A stretch of DNA of 64,000 nt, taken from the NCBI GenBank assembly GCA_026004795.1, contig BPJV01000003.1:1-64000 (forward strand). The letters are read 5' to 3'. Positions within the stretch are counted from its first letter, which is position 1. Every line of letters begins with the position of its first letter. Positions 43,948-54,090 of the stretch are shown here, piece after piece. This DNA is from Pirellulaceae bacterium. GTDB taxonomy: Bacteria; Planctomycetota; Planctomycetia; Pirellulales; Pirellulaceae. The notes beneath the pieces are model-generated. The model was not told where the DNA came from. It saw nothing but the letters and a program-made list of their open reading frames with translations, and made no database searches. The translations under genes were made by a program, and so were the position numbers.

Positions 43948-45225
43948 TCACCTGACCGGGCTGAGGTCGATGCGGTCGAAGTCTACCACTCCCGTGGCAC
44001 CGAAGAGACCGATCGACACGATGGCCTCGCGCGCGCGTGTCGGTACCCGAAACACGCGACTCTCTTCGCGCCAATCGGAATTTCCCGCGAAGCCGCCCAG
44101 GGCATGGGTTCCGACGAGATCGCGGCTTTCGTCAAAGTAGCGAATGGTAATGGCGGGCAATTCATCACGGGCCAGACCTGGCCTGACTCCCTGCCACCGC
44201 ACCAACCCCGACAAACGGATCCGTTTAACCACTCGACCGTCCACCGCCAACCCCTGGGAGAGATTGGAAGGCTGCCCCGGCACATCATTGCTGAACCGCA
44301 CGAAATGCTCCCCACTGGGGCTTCCCTCCGACTCCCAAGTCAGACCGCGTTGATAATACCATCCAGGGATATATCCATTTTCTCCCGGCGGCTCTTCGAA
44401 ATCTCCATTAATCAACTGCGGATTGGCCGGATCAGCCTCAACATCGCGCATTTGCTCTGCTGCTCCAGTCATGGGCACAAATAGCGTGGGCCGAAGGGCG
44501 ACCTGCTCGAGCTCACCGCCATTCTTCCGCATCAAGTAGAGCATCTGTTGATACCGTTGGCCGACAGGAATCACCATCAGCCCACCTTCGGCCAACTGAT
44601 CGACCAACGGTTGGGGAACATCCTCGGGGCTGCAAGTAACAATAATGCGGTCAAATGGCGCATGTTCAGGCCAGCCCAAGAATCCATCGCCAATCTTGGT
44701 GTACACATTGGTATATCCCAATCGGCGCAACACCGATGCCGCTCTCCTGCCCAGCTCCGGCACGATCTCGATCGAGTAGACTTCTCGCACCAAGGGGCTG
44801 AGAACGGCCGCTTGGTAGCCACTACCTGTACCGATTTCCAACACTTTGTGTTCCGGTTTCGTGTCCAGCTCCTGAGTCATTATCGCCACGATATACGGAC
44901 TACTGATCGTCTGAGATTCACCGATGGGGAGCGCCCGATCATAATATGCCTGCGCACGAAGGTGCGGCGGCACGAACTCGTGCCGGGGCGTACGGCGCAT
45001 GGCATCGAGCACCCGTGCATCGGTCACTCCACCTGGGATGAGGATCTCTTGGACCAAGCGCTCCCGCAGTTGATCGTAATTCAGAGCAGGCATCCCTACT
45101 TGGGCCAGACTAGTCTGAGCCGCTGCGGCAAGGATGATGCCGAAGACAAGCCACCCGCGCCTAAACCAAGTTACCACCGACCTGCAAAAGGCAATGCCTC
45201 CGTTGGAGCAAACTGGCATACTCAT
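43948..45225 (-). CDS. Exported protein-L-isoaspartate O-methyltransferase with extra C-terminal domain
   Basis: About 425 residues from Met at 45225. A hydrophobic signal (WLVFGIILAAAAQTSLAQ) is followed by the PIMT domain (about residues 45-250): PRHEFVPPHLRAQAYYDRAL, QTISSPYIVAIMTQEL, and the SAM motif VLEIGTGSGYQAAVL. PIMT methylates isoaspartyl residues in damaged proteins. The C-terminal 170 residues (NPQLINGDFEEPPGENGYIP onward) resemble carbohydrate-binding-like jelly-roll modules. PIMT is normally cytoplasmic, where SAM is available; how an exported form would get SAM is unclear. Confidence 0.85.
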   Translation of the reverse strand: MSMPVCSNGGIAFCRSVVTWFRRGWLVFGIILAAAAQTSLAQVGMPALNYDQLRERLVQEILIPGGVTDARVLDAMRRTPRHEFVPPHLRAQAYYDRALPIGESQTISSPYIVAIMTQELDTKPEHKVLEIGTGSGYQAAVLSPLVREVYSIEIVPELGRRAASVLRRLGYTNVYTKIGDGFLGWPEHAPFDRIIVTCSPEDVPQPLVDQLAEGGLMVIPVGQRYQQMLYLMRKNGGELEQVALRPTLFVPMTGAAEQMRDVEADPANPQLINGDFEEPPGENGYIPGWYYQRGLTWESEGSPSGEHFVRFSNDVPGQPSNLSQGLAVDGRVVKRIRLSGLVRWQGVRPGLARDELPAITIRYFDESRDLVGTHALGGFAGNSDWREESRVFRVPTRAREAIVSIGLFGATGVVDFDRIDLSPVR

Positions 45226-45689
45226 TGATTGTTCAACTTCGTGAAGAGCAAACATTGGCGATAAACCATCGACGCACCACATCCGTGATGCAAGTTCCGC
45301 TTCCATTGTAGCTTGGCATGAGTAGCCTCGTCCGTTGGATGGCCGTAATCGCTGGTAACTTGTGGCGAGAGCCAACCCCACAGGCCGGCTGGAACCTGCT
45401 TCGCCCTCGTGCACGGTTGCTGCGCGCCAGGCGACGTTCTCACGATGGAGCTAATCTGAGGAGAACGAACCTTGGATCCGTGAACTGCCGCTTGCCGGAG
45501 AGGGGCAGGCCGCTGGCCTCCGGACGACGTCTCTTTCTCGTTCATCCGCTACAACCGTCACCACCTTATCCTTTGGTCAAACCTGCAGCCGCAGGCAGCG
45601 CGCGGCCGATCAAGGGAAAGTGCATCGACGGCATCGCGTCCGATTAACGACAAGCGACGCGAAGCGAATAGGGTTTCCGACAAGCGCGG
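45226..45689. other. Intergenic stretch of about 460 bases
   Basis: Divergent region between the PIMT gene and the secreted protein gene; presumably both promoters. Two overlapping open frames of about 110 codons exist on opposite strands, without recognisable sequence or good ribosome-binding sites. Confidence 0.35.
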
Positions 45690-46256
45690 ATGGAGTCGCT
45701 CATGGTACGCATGGATTGGAAGAAATGGATAGCGGGACTTCTCATGGCCTACCCCTTGCTATCGGCGATGTCTGCGGAACGGCCGACGCTCAATCACCAC
45801 ACACGCGATCCGCGCCCGGACATCTTAGTACATCCGCTTTACGATGCGCATGTCGAATACCGGCGGCGATACAATCGCCCGCGTTTCCTCGGCGGTTGGA
45901 TTGCGCACAAGATCGCACCGTCTAGCCAAGAGGCGATGGTGTGGGACGAAAACATGGCCGCAGGTCGTTACCGCGACCCCCACGCGCCACCGGTGTACAA
46001 GCTTTACATGTACCCTAAACCGTGGGAAGTACTGCTGGCGGACCAGTATGCGGCGAGCGCAGCCCGTGCTGCTCAGGCGCAGCAGCATCTCCATCATGGC
46101 CCGTACGAGTCTCCCGGCTCCATGGATCAAGAACCATCCATTCTCGACGTTCCCCTGCCTGCCGATTCCGAGCCTGTCGTGCCTCCGCCGCCAACCGGTG
46201 GCATCCACCGCCCCGGACAGGGACTACGCCTAAGCGGCTCGGCGCTGGCGAACTAG
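45690..46256 (+). CDS. Secreted hypothetical protein
   Basis: A 188-residue protein with a signal peptide (KKWIAGLLMAYPLLSAMSA). The mature part is rich in His, Tyr, Pro and Arg, with TRDPRPDILVHPLYDAHVEY and YMYPKPWEVLLADQYAASAA; the C-terminal third is proline-rich. No known family. Other Met codons at positions 5 and 8 could be the true start. Confidence 0.6.
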   Translation: MESLMVRMDWKKWIAGLLMAYPLLSAMSAERPTLNHHTRDPRPDILVHPLYDAHVEYRRRYNRPRFLGGWIAHKIAPSSQEAMVWDENMAAGRYRDPHAPPVYKLYMYPKPWEVLLADQYAASAARAAQAQQHLHHGPYESPGSMDQEPSILDVPLPADSEPVVPPPPTGGIHRPGQGLRLSGSALAN

Positions 46257-46383
46257 CACTGGCGGACAGGAAAAGACGTCCGCTATCGTCCGCCACAGCA
46301 GTCGTCCCCCGTGAGGAAAAAAGACGAGATGGGTGATCCGGTTCCGCCGCGCCCTCCATCCCCGGCAGCGAAGCGCCTCCCCA

Positions 46384-47739
46384 TCAGGACCAGTCTACCG
46401 ATTGCAATCCGAAACGAATCGCCTCGACGATCAGCTGACAATGCTCGGCGGTGGCAACGAGAGGTGGCATCACGACGATGACATTGCCTAAGGGGCGGAG
46501 CCACACCCCGCGTTGCAATGCCGCGTCGCAGACTTGGCGCCCCCTAGCTTCTTCCCACGGAAACCCGTGTTTGCGATCACGATCGGCCACCAACTCCACC
46601 GCTGCAATCAATCCCTTGCACCGAACATCTCCGACGACAGGATAGTCCCGAAGCGATTGCAATTCCTCGCGCAGGACCACTTCCATGTGCTGGACGTGGT
46701 CGATCCAGTGGCCTTGGTGCAGCTCGTCAAAGGTGGCCAACGCAGCGGCGCACGCCAGGGGGTTGCCGCCAAAGGTATGGCCATGGAAGAACGATCTGGA
46801 TGCGGCGTACGGCCCGAGAAAGGCTTGGAAAATTCGATCGGAAGTCACCACCGCCGACAGCGGGAGGTAACCTCCAGAAATCCCTTTCCCGATGACGAGA
46901 AAATCGGGAACGACATTCTCCCATTGACAAGCCCACAACCGACCGGTCCGCCCCATGCCGACGGCAATCTCATCGGCGATCAACAACACGCCATACTCGC
47001 GGCATAGCTCAGCCAAGCCAGCTAGAAATCCGGGTGGATGCATCACCATGCCCGCCGCCCCTTGGATCAACGGCTCGATGATCACTGCCGCCAACCGATG
47101 ACCATAACGAGCGAACAATTCCCGATATGCCGCCAGGTAGGCAGCAGTGGCTTCCGTGGCGGACTGCACACCAGGCGGTAGACGATAAGCATCGGGGCAC
47201 GGACCGCGCACGACACGGAACAACAAGGGGTCGAACATGCTGTGAAACCGCGCTACCCCTCCTACACTAACCCCGCCTATCGTATCGCCGTGATAGGCAT
47301 TCCCCACCGCCAAAAACAGATCACGTTGTGGTTCCGGAGCATCGCATTGCCTCCAGTACTGAAATGCCATTTTCAGTGCCACCTCGACGGCGCAAGCACC
47401 ATCACTGGCATAGAACACATGCTGCAAGGGATCGGGCGTCAACTCAGCCAAACGACGCGCCAGAAGAATGGGCGCCGGATTACTCATGCCCAGCGACGTG
47501 ACATGAGCCACGCGCTGCAGTTGTTCAAGGATCGCTCGGTTGATTGCCGGATGCTGATGCCCCAACAAATTGCACCACAGGCTGCTGACGCCATCGAAGT
47601 AGCGATTGCCTTCGAGGTCGATCAACCACACGCCTTCGGCCCGTTCAATGATGAACGGCCGGTAGTCGGCCATCTGCGTAAAGGCATGCCAGTAGTGGCG
47701 GAGGTCCCACTCGGCTAACTTTTCGTAAGAGAACGTCAT
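46384..47739 (-). CDS. bioA: Adenosylmethionine-8-amino-7-oxononanoate aminotransferase
   Basis: A 451-residue PLP enzyme of biotin synthesis, moving the amino group of SAM to 7-keto-8-aminopelargonate to give diaminopelargonate. Signatures: WHAFTQMADY near the N-terminus (substrate site), SSLWCNLLGHQHPAIN, GNAYHGDTIGGVSVGG, LIADEIAVGMGRTG (Asp binding PLP), and the Schiff-base Lys in VIGKGISGGYLPLSAV. Start placed at MTFSYEKLAEWDL (47739). No other bio genes are adjacent. Confidence 0.93.
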   Translation of the reverse strand: MTFSYEKLAEWDLRHYWHAFTQMADYRPFIIERAEGVWLIDLEGNRYFDGVSSLWCNLLGHQHPAINRAILEQLQRVAHVTSLGMSNPAPILLARRLAELTPDPLQHVFYASDGACAVEVALKMAFQYWRQCDAPEPQRDLFLAVGNAYHGDTIGGVSVGGVARFHSMFDPLLFRVVRGPCPDAYRLPPGVQSATEATAAYLAAYRELFARYGHRLAAVIIEPLIQGAAGMVMHPPGFLAGLAELCREYGVLLIADEIAVGMGRTGRLWACQWENVVPDFLVIGKGISGGYLPLSAVVTSDRIFQAFLGPYAASRSFFHGHTFGGNPLACAAALATFDELHQGHWIDHVQHMEVVLREELQSLRDYPVVGDVRCKGLIAAVELVADRDRKHGFPWEEARGRQVCDAALQRGVWLRPLGNVIVVMPPLVATAEHCQLIVEAIRFGLQSVDWS

Positions 47740-47881
47740 CGCTCGGCCAGAAGATCGTCGCTCGCCGGAGGAAGCCACGGCAGTCAGTGATAGACTATAC
47801 GATGAAATTCGCCGCAACTGATGAGGCCTGAACGGTTACCACCGCCCAGAGCATCCCCCAGGGCCCCTGAAGCTCTTTGAA

Positions 47882-48169
47882 TCACCACTGCACCATTACG
47901 GACGCTCCCGTGCGTACCCCAAGCATGGTACTGGCACTATCTCCCACCAGCACGATCGTCAGGGGCTGGCCTGGTGCGACGACGGCGACAAGGGTCATCT
48001 CCGGTTGGGAGTGGTCGGGAGGATAGAGCCCCAGGGTTTCATGTTCGTCGACAATGATGCGCACCGATTCGTCACGAGGCGCAGCCTCCAACTGCTCGCT
48101 GGCAATATCAGTGATGAGATTACCTGCGTCGTCGACATCCACAACGGATCCGGTGATCTTATTTGGCAC
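47882..48169 (-). CDS. Stand-alone DUF62 C-terminal domain-like protein
   Basis: A 95-residue protein resembling only the C-terminal beta-barrel domain of SAM hydroxide adenosyltransferases (DUF62), with GSVVDVDDAGNLITDI matching the domain start and VVAPGQPLTIVLVGDSAS later. The catalytic N-terminal domain is missing. A complete DUF62 gene lies about 230 bases upstream on the same strand. It may assemble with a partner or be an independent small beta-barrel protein. Confidence 0.65.
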   Translation of the reverse strand: MPNKITGSVVDVDDAGNLITDIASEQLEAAPRDESVRIIVDEHETLGLYPPDHSQPEMTLVAVVAPGQPLTIVLVGDSASTMLGVRTGASVMVQW

Positions 48170-48402
48170 GTCATCTGCCCCACTACGATGGAGGAGTCGT
48201 TTTCGTCAGGAAACGTTGGTAACTCTGGTCCCAACCACCTTCGTTGCATCCCGTGTCAATCTACAGCAGTCGCGCTGCCACACCTGCGAACCAACACGGA
48301 GTGAACTTTGCCGTTTCTAGTTTGTGCACATTATAGCCAGCATTGTCCTAAAAAAGGAACATGCCCTGGCCGACCTTCAGCGGCGAAGTACCTCTCTCCG
48401 TC

Positions 48403-49200
48403 TCACCGCCCGGTATCGAGCTCTACCTCACTGCCCACCTCCACGCCCAGGTGTTCGGCGGCCGATCCCCCAGCCTTCGCAATCTCCCACAATCCCGACG
48501 ACCCTGTAATCAACACCAACGCCCCGTTAGGAACTTCACCGTAACACCTCGCCGCGGGCAAGGCCAAGGAGGTACCATCGATAGAAACGTGGATTGTTCT
48601 ACCACCTCCACTGAGTTCTCCCCGCACCGGCAGCACCACATTACCGAAACGATCGACGTGCAGGACTTCACAACGAAACGGTCTGTCGCGCCGATCGCCG
48701 TCCTGCAGGCGCGATTCCAGCATGACAAGATCGGCCGCATCAAGCTCGCCCCCCAGTTTACGCAGGGGCACACCGCTGGCGATATGAGCGGCTACCGGTC
48801 CCATGATGTCTCGACCATGAAAGGTGTGGCTGACGGTGGAGCGCCAGAACCTCGGGTCGGCAACCTCGACCACCTCCTCCACCGACTCTTCGGCGAGAAT
48901 GAAGCTGAGCAACCCGTTATCGGGTAATACGAAAAAGTGCCCTTTGATGTGAGCGGCGATGATGCGTCGCGCCGTGCCGACGCCTGGATCGACAACCGCC
49001 ACATGCACTGTGTGGAGCGGAAACGCACGCCATGCGCGCCACAACTCGAAGGCTCCTGCGACGATTCGCTGGGGAGGAATCTGGTGGTTCAGATCGACAA
49101 GTTGAACACGCGGCTGAACACTGAGAATCGCCCCTTTCATCTGGCCGACGTAGCTGTCCTGTTCGCCAAAATCGGTCGTCAACGTAATAATGGGATACAT
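48403..49200 (-). CDS. SAM hydroxide adenosyltransferase (DUF62 family)
   Basis: A 265-residue, full-length DUF62 protein. Members use water to split S-adenosylmethionine into adenosine and methionine; halogenases of the same fold use chloride or fluoride. Seen here: ITLTTDFGEQDSYVGQMKG at the N-terminus and the Asp-Arg-His set DPGVGTARR and HTFHGRD expected of the hydrolase type rather than the halogenases. The C-terminal domain starts at CEVLHVDRFGNVVLPV. Cytoplasmic. Confidence 0.87.
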   Translation of the reverse strand: MYPIITLTTDFGEQDSYVGQMKGAILSVQPRVQLVDLNHQIPPQRIVAGAFELWRAWRAFPLHTVHVAVVDPGVGTARRIIAAHIKGHFFVLPDNGLLSFILAEESVEEVVEVADPRFWRSTVSHTFHGRDIMGPVAAHIASGVPLRKLGGELDAADLVMLESRLQDGDRRDRPFRCEVLHVDRFGNVVLPVRGELSGGGRTIHVSIDGTSLALPAARCYGEVPNGALVLITGSSGLWEIAKAGGSAAEHLGVEVGSEVELDTGR

Positions 49201-49304
49201 GGAGAACGGTCCTCGCTGCGGTAGACGGTGAATGCTTGTTTAAGACCTGAATGCCAGCATGCTCGTGTTATAAAGCCGCTCCTCTCCTCGTAAAGCTGCA
49301 TCTT

Positions 49305-50393
49305 ATGCGTCGTACGGTATTGCCCCCCAGTAAGCCATTGTCGGTGAAATCCTTGGAGAATCCACCGCCGCCTGCCATGCGCGCTGCGGGGCGAACGGTA
49401 GAACATCGACCGTTTCCGATCGCTGCCCTGGCGAGCACATTGGTCCATCTGCTCCTGCTATTGATCCTCAGCCTGATCGCCTTGGGTAGGCCCCCCACGA
49501 TGAGCCACCTCACTTTCGACCTTGCCTCATCGTCAGCCCCACCGCTCGATGCTTTACCTGCAATCGCCGTGACGGAACCTTCGCTGGAAGAGGCGGAGCC
49601 CAGTGAATCCTCGGCCATGGATCTGGCACTGACCGCTGTAGAGATCGCCCCTTTACCGGTCGATATGGTGATGGTGCCCGAAGGCATCACGTCCTCGATG
49701 GAGGAAGCCGTGGCCCCGGAAGGTTCCGCAAACTCCGTCCTCGCCCAAGTGGCCGGTCGAATTCAGAAAAGGATTGCCGAAGAGGGAGGGCAACAAGGTG
49801 AGGTCCAGTTCGCCTTGGCATGGTCCAACCGCAATGACGTCGACCTTCATGTAATCGCCCCCTCCGGAGAACACATTTCTTTCCAACATCGCCGCTCACG
49901 CTGCCAGGGCATGCTGGATGTGGACATGAACGTGCGTGGCGAAAGCGATGCACCGGTGGAAAACATTCGCTGGCTTCGCCATGCACCTCCGGGACGGTAT
50001 ACGGTATTGGTACATCTATTCCGCATCCATCGACCGGGGGTGAACTACCGGGGAGACCATCGCCGCAGTCCGTTCGAATTGTTGGTAAAGCTTGGGCCTG
50101 AACAATTCCTCGAACATGCCACCGTATCCATCGGGCACCAACTGGTCGTCTACCGCTTCGTCTATATCCCTCACTCGCTTCCGCTGTCGGAGCAACAACG
50201 CATGCGCGAAGATTTGCAAACCCTTCAAGCTCGAGAGGAGCAAGATGGAGCCGCGATGCTCAGTGGAGCACTGGCCATTGCCAATCGCCGCCAGCGTGAA
50301 GAAGCTCTGTACACGCTGGCGGCGGCGTTACCGCATACCGATGCCGCCATTACCGCCTTACAGCTTATCAAGGGAAGTACTACCAAGCGGTAA
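49305..50393 (+). CDS. Membrane-anchored DUF2135-like protein
   Basis: About 362 residues from ATG 49305. One membrane helix (ALASTLVHLLLLLILSLIAL, about residues 40-60), then a low-complexity linker rich in Glu, Pro, Ala and Ser, then a globular domain from about residue 150. QFALAWSNRNDVDLHVIAPS is close to the DUF2135-like beta-sandwich found in proteins that handle vWA-type or secretion functions. The tail (about residues 300-360) is helical. No enzymatic motif. Divergent from the DUF62 gene. Confidence 0.6.
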   Translation: MRRTVLPPSKPLSVKSLENPPPPAMRAAGRTVEHRPFPIAALASTLVHLLLLLILSLIALGRPPTMSHLTFDLASSSAPPLDALPAIAVTEPSLEEAEPSESSAMDLALTAVEIAPLPVDMVMVPEGITSSMEEAVAPEGSANSVLAQVAGRIQKRIAEEGGQQGEVQFALAWSNRNDVDLHVIAPSGEHISFQHRRSRCQGMLDVDMNVRGESDAPVENIRWLRHAPPGRYTVLVHLFRIHRPGVNYRGDHRRSPFELLVKLGPEQFLEHATVSIGHQLVVYRFVYIPHSLPLSEQQRMREDLQTLQAREEQDGAAMLSGALAIANRRQREEALYTLAAALPHTDAAITALQLIKGSTTKR

Positions 50394-50741
50394 CCGACCT
50401 CACCGCCAATGAGCGTACCTGCCGAGGCCGAAGCCAGCAGTTCGATCGGCGAAGCGCCACGACGTCCCATCCTAACTCCAGTGGCGAAGCTCCGCGGGCG
50501 GCAGGGAGGCGGTCGATACGGCCTTCTGCTGCCCAGCTACTCGGCTGCCCGATGAACGCCGATCGTGAATCAGGAACGAGGCCCGAGCGTTGGATCGGAC
50601 ACCTTCCGATAGAGGAATTCCCAGCGCTTCCCCGATCGCGTCCACGCGCATCTGCCGAAGATCTTCGCCCCCTAGTTGGCGACTCCACCTGCAGATCGGA
50701 CGCGTGCACGCATCGGCCAATCATGGGGAACAGCAGTATCT
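50394..50741. other. Intergenic stretch between convergent genes
   Basis: About 350 bases between the DUF2135-like gene and gatB. Short open frames on the minus strand have no recognised sequence. No clear terminator seen. Confidence 0.35.
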
Positions 50742-52226
50742 CTACCCCTGCTGTTCAATCAAATGCTGGCAGATCGACCGGACTTTGCGGGGATCGACAT
50801 TGGGATTACGTCGTTTGGCTGCGCCGATCAACGCCCCGAGACCTTTGAGATCCCCCGCTTTGGCTTGGGCCACGATCTGCGGATGCTCATCCAACAATTT
50901 CTGGCACAGCTCGGTCAGCTCACGGTCATCCACCTGAACAATTCCCAACGCCGCCCGTGCTTGTTCCAAGCCAGCCTGAGGATGTCCCAAGTAATATTGA
51001 AAGACATCCCGTGCACGCGAGTTTTCCAACTCCCCCTTTTCGACAGCAGCGATCAACTCACCCAACTTATCTGCATCGATCGGAAACTGCTCGATGGTCA
51101 GATTCTGTTCGTTGAGTGTCCGCAGCACGTCCTGCTGCAACCAACTGCTGGCACGCTTCGCACTGGCCCCCTTAGCCACGACCATCTCGAAATACTCGAC
51201 CAGCGCTCGGCCCTGGGCCACGATCACATCCGCATCGTAAGCCGTCAGGCCATATTCCTGCTGCAACCGCAACCTTAGTTCTAGCGGCCGCTCGCCAAGA
51301 CACGCTCGACAACGCTCAATCAATTCAGCATCGATGGCAATGGGAACCAGATCGGGATCAGGAAAATAACGATAATCGCTCGATTCTTCCTTTTCTCGCT
51401 GCGGCACGGTCACCGCTTGATTTTCATCCCAACCTCGGGTCTGCTTGGGCACCTCACCGAGTTGCTTCCCATCGCGTTGCCATTGCTGCCACTGACGTTG
51501 CTGTTCGTAGGCCAGCGCACGTTCTACCGCCCGAAAACTATTCAAATTCTTTACTTCCACGATGGGAGTGGCCACTTTGCCTGATGGTGTATCGATATGC
51601 AAATTGACGTTCGCATCGACCCGCAAACTCCCCTCCTGCATATTGCAATCCGATACATCCAAATAGGTCAACAGCAAGCGCAATTCAGTGAGGAAAGCCT
51701 TGGCGGCTTGGGGCGAACGCAGGTCCGGCTCGGTGACTATCTCCAGCAAGGGAGTTCCGGCACGATTCAAGTCGATGCGACTATCGCCGCGTCCCGACTT
51801 CTCATCATGCATGCTCTTGCCCGCATCCTCTTCCAGATGAGCACGTACCAACCGCACGCGCAGCGTATGCTCCGGAGCATCGGGATCGGGAAATTCCAGC
51901 CATCCCGGGCCACAGATCGGGAGATCAAACTGGCTGATCTGATACCCTTTGGGCAGGTCGGGATAAAAGTAATTCTTTCGGTCCCACTTGGTGCGTGCGG
52001 GGATCGCGCAGTTCAACGCCAATCCTGTCTGGACCGCCAGTTCTACGGCGCGCCGATTCAGCACGGGAAGAGCGCCTGGCAATCCCAAGCAAACTGGGCA
52101 CACCTGCGTATTGGCAGGCGCGCCGAAGATGGTCGGACATCCGCAGAACAACTTGGTCTGCGTGCGCAACTGGACATGGACTTCCAGGCCAACCACCAAC
52201 TGGCATGCGTCGAGTGTCATTTCCAT
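50742..52226 (-). CDS. gatB: Asp-tRNA(Asn)/Glu-tRNA(Gln) amidotransferase subunit B
   Basis: A 494-residue subunit that recognises and activates misacylated tRNA in the GatCAB complex, which turns Glu-tRNA(Gln) and Asp-tRNA(Asn) into the amide forms. Signatures: VGLEVHVQLRTQTKLFCGC, CPVCLGLPGALPVLN, FYPDLPKGYQISQ and the C-terminal YqeY-like domain (GDLKGLGALIGAAKRRNPN VDP region). The start overlaps the gatA stop: ATG at 52218-52220 or 52224-52226, TGA at 52217-52219, so the genes are coupled. Ends 515 bases upstream of nothing on this strand. Confidence 0.95.
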   Translation of the reverse strand: MEMTLDACQLVVGLEVHVQLRTQTKLFCGCPTIFGAPANTQVCPVCLGLPGALPVLNRRAVELAVQTGLALNCAIPARTKWDRKNYFYPDLPKGYQISQFDLPICGPGWLEFPDPDAPEHTLRVRLVRAHLEEDAGKSMHDEKSGRGDSRIDLNRAGTPLLEIVTEPDLRSPQAAKAFLTELRLLLTYLDVSDCNMQEGSLRVDANVNLHIDTPSGKVATPIVEVKNLNSFRAVERALAYEQQRQWQQWQRDGKQLGEVPKQTRGWDENQAVTVPQREKEESSDYRYFPDPDLVPIAIDAELIERCRACLGERPLELRLRLQQEYGLTAYDADVIVAQGRALVEYFEMVVAKGASAKRASSWLQQDVLRTLNEQNLTIEQFPIDADKLGELIAAVEKGELENSRARDVFQYYLGHPQAGLEQARAALGIVQVDDRELTELCQKLLDEHPQIVAQAKAGDLKGLGALIGAAKRRNPNVDPRKVRSICQHLIEQQG

Positions 52227-53692
52227 TCGGCAACACGGGGGACAAAGAATCGGTTTTGTTGGAGGTGATAGGCGACATTCAACAGGGTCGCTTCGGATAA
52301 TGGGGCGCCCTGCAACTGGACGGCCAAAGGAAGCCCCTGGTCGTTGAAACCGGCCGGAACTGCCAGCGCAGGAATACCGGCCAGGTTGGCCGCCACGGTG
52401 AATTGATCCTGCAGGTACATCCGCACCGGATCATCCGCATTCTCTCCCAAAGAAAACGCGGGCGTCGGCGCCACTGGTCCCACCAGCACATCGACCCGTT
52501 CGAATGCCCGCCGCATCTCTTCGGCGATCATGCGCCGCACTTTCAACGCCTTCTTGTAGTAAGCGTCGTAGTAGCCAGCACTGAGAGCAAAAGTCCCCAG
52601 CATCACCCGTCGTTTCACCTCGTCGCCGAAACCATGACTACGGGTACGCGACATCATTGAGACCAAGGGCGACTCCACCCCCTCGGCGGGCCTGTCCCGG
52701 TACCCATAGTGCACGCCGTCGTAACGACTCAGGTTGCTACTGGCTTCCGAAGGTGCCACCAAATAATAGGTCGGAACTGCGTAGCGAGTCAGGGCCAAAT
52801 GCACTTGTTCCAATGCGGCGCCTAAGTCCGTCAAGTGCGTGATGGCGCGCTGCACTGCCTGCCGCACCTCGGGGGCCACATCCGGATGTTCCACATGCTC
52901 GCTGATCACTCCCACACGCAGGCCGTCAAGCGGTTTCCCCAAGGCGCCAAGGTAGTCATCAACTGCCGCCGGCAGACTGGTGCTGTCCCGCCCGTCCGGA
53001 CCGGCCATCAACTGCAATAGCGCTGCGACATCCTCGACATAATGGGCCATCGGCCCCACTTGATCGAGACTGCTAGCGAAGGCAACCAAACCATACCGGC
53101 TGATCCGTCCATAAGTCGGTTTCAATCCCACAACCCCGCAATAGGCCGAGGGTTGTCGAACCGATCCCCCCGTATCGGTCCCCACCGCCAACGGAGCCAT
53201 ACCGGCGGCGAGAGCCGCTGCCGACCCACCGCTGGATCCACCAGGTGTTCGCGACAAGTCCCACGGGTTGCGAGTGACGCCAAAGTAACTGGTCTCGGTG
53301 CTGCCCCCCATGGCAAATTCATCCATGTTCGCTCGACCGATCGGGAGAACACCACCGTCGAGCAGACGCTTCACCGCGGTGGCCGTATAGGGGGCGGTGA
53401 AGTTCTCCAGCATCCGTGAGGCACACGTCGTGCGTTTCCCCTCCATGCAAAGAATGTCTTTGATTACGATGGGCACGCCTTCCAGTGGCGATCTGCGGGA
53501 TTCGCGACTCGACCTCCGGTCGATTTCTTCAGCAGCGTTGAGAGCCTCTTCATCGATTTCGATCAGCGCATTGAGCGCCGCGTTTCGCTCGATGGATCGA
53601 TCGAGAAAGTACCGCACGACTTCGCTGCATTTCAATTCACCGGCGGCTATCCGTCGCCCGAGTTCAACCGCCGATAGACGCTCTAATTCCAT
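52217..53692 (-). CDS. gatA: Asp-tRNA(Asn)/Glu-tRNA(Gln) amidotransferase subunit A
   Basis: A 491-residue amidase subunit that frees ammonia from glutamine. The Ser-cisSer-Lys triad is visible: [16 protein letters not shown] (Lys), [14 protein letters not shown] and [16 protein letters not shown] (both Ser). Start placed at [12 protein letters not shown] (53692), the normal N-terminus, with the gene running directly into gatB. There is a 398-base gap to gatC upstream, so gatA may have its own promoter; an AT-rich tract near 53840-53870 could supply it. Confidence 0.95.
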   Translation of the reverse strand: MELERLSAVELGRRIAAGELKCSEVVRYFLDRSIERNAALNALIEIDEEALNAAEEIDRRSSRESRRSPLEGVPIVIKDILCMEGKRTTCASRMLENFTAPYTATAVKRLLDGGVLPIGRANMDEFAMGGSTETSYFGVTRNPWDLSRTPGGSSGGSAAALAAGMAPLAVGTDTGGSVRQPSAYCGVVGLKPTYGRISRYGLVAFASSLDQVGPMAHYVEDVAALLQLMAGPDGRDSTSLPAAVDDYLGALGKPLDGLRVGVISEHVEHPDVAPEVRQAVQRAITHLTDLGAALEQVHLALTRYAVPTYYLVAPSEASSNLSRYDGVHYGYRDRPAEGVESPLVSMMSRTRSHGFGDEVKRRVMLGTFALSAGYYDAYYKKALKVRRMIAEEMRRAFERVDVLVGPVAPTPAFSLGENADDPVRMYLQDQFTVAANLAGIPALAVPAGFNDQGLPLAVQLQGAPLSEATLLNVAYHLQQNRFFVPRVAEWK

Positions 53693-54090
53693 GACCACTC
53701 CGCAGCAAAGGCCCTCCACTTGAGTGCCCAGACTCGGGTGGAGAAGCGCTCATTTCCGACAATTCCATTCGCCAACGATCGCACAACAATCTGGTGAGAG
53801 CTATCCCACTCTGTGGAGCCGCCGCGTCCTACGTTCGGCCGAACTCCTCCCTTAACAAATAAATAAAATATGCTCGCTCCGTGGGAACCGCCGCACCCCG
53901 AGTTCGGGCAGCAAAAAAAACGCCCCCGTCGCTCCGCCATCGGCCAACCTTGGACCATCCCATGGGGAAACGGCCCATTCATCCGGTATTGGCTGGGTGC
54001 CACGATGGTCCAAGCAACCGCAACCACGGTTACCCCATGCTGCCCAGCCCCCTCCGAGCCGGTCGCAAACGAGATCATCCCCTTTTTCTC
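53693..54090. other. gatC-gatA intergenic region with an inverted repeat
   Basis: No gene supported. An 11-bp inverted repeat, CTTGGACCATC (53949-53959) and GATGGTCCAAG (54004-54014), is separated by 44 bases. On the minus strand a run of eight T residues (53913-53920) follows a G-rich segment and could mark a terminator, although I do not see a convincing stem before it. AT-rich sequence at 53840-53870 is a possible promoter for gatA. Confidence 0.4.
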
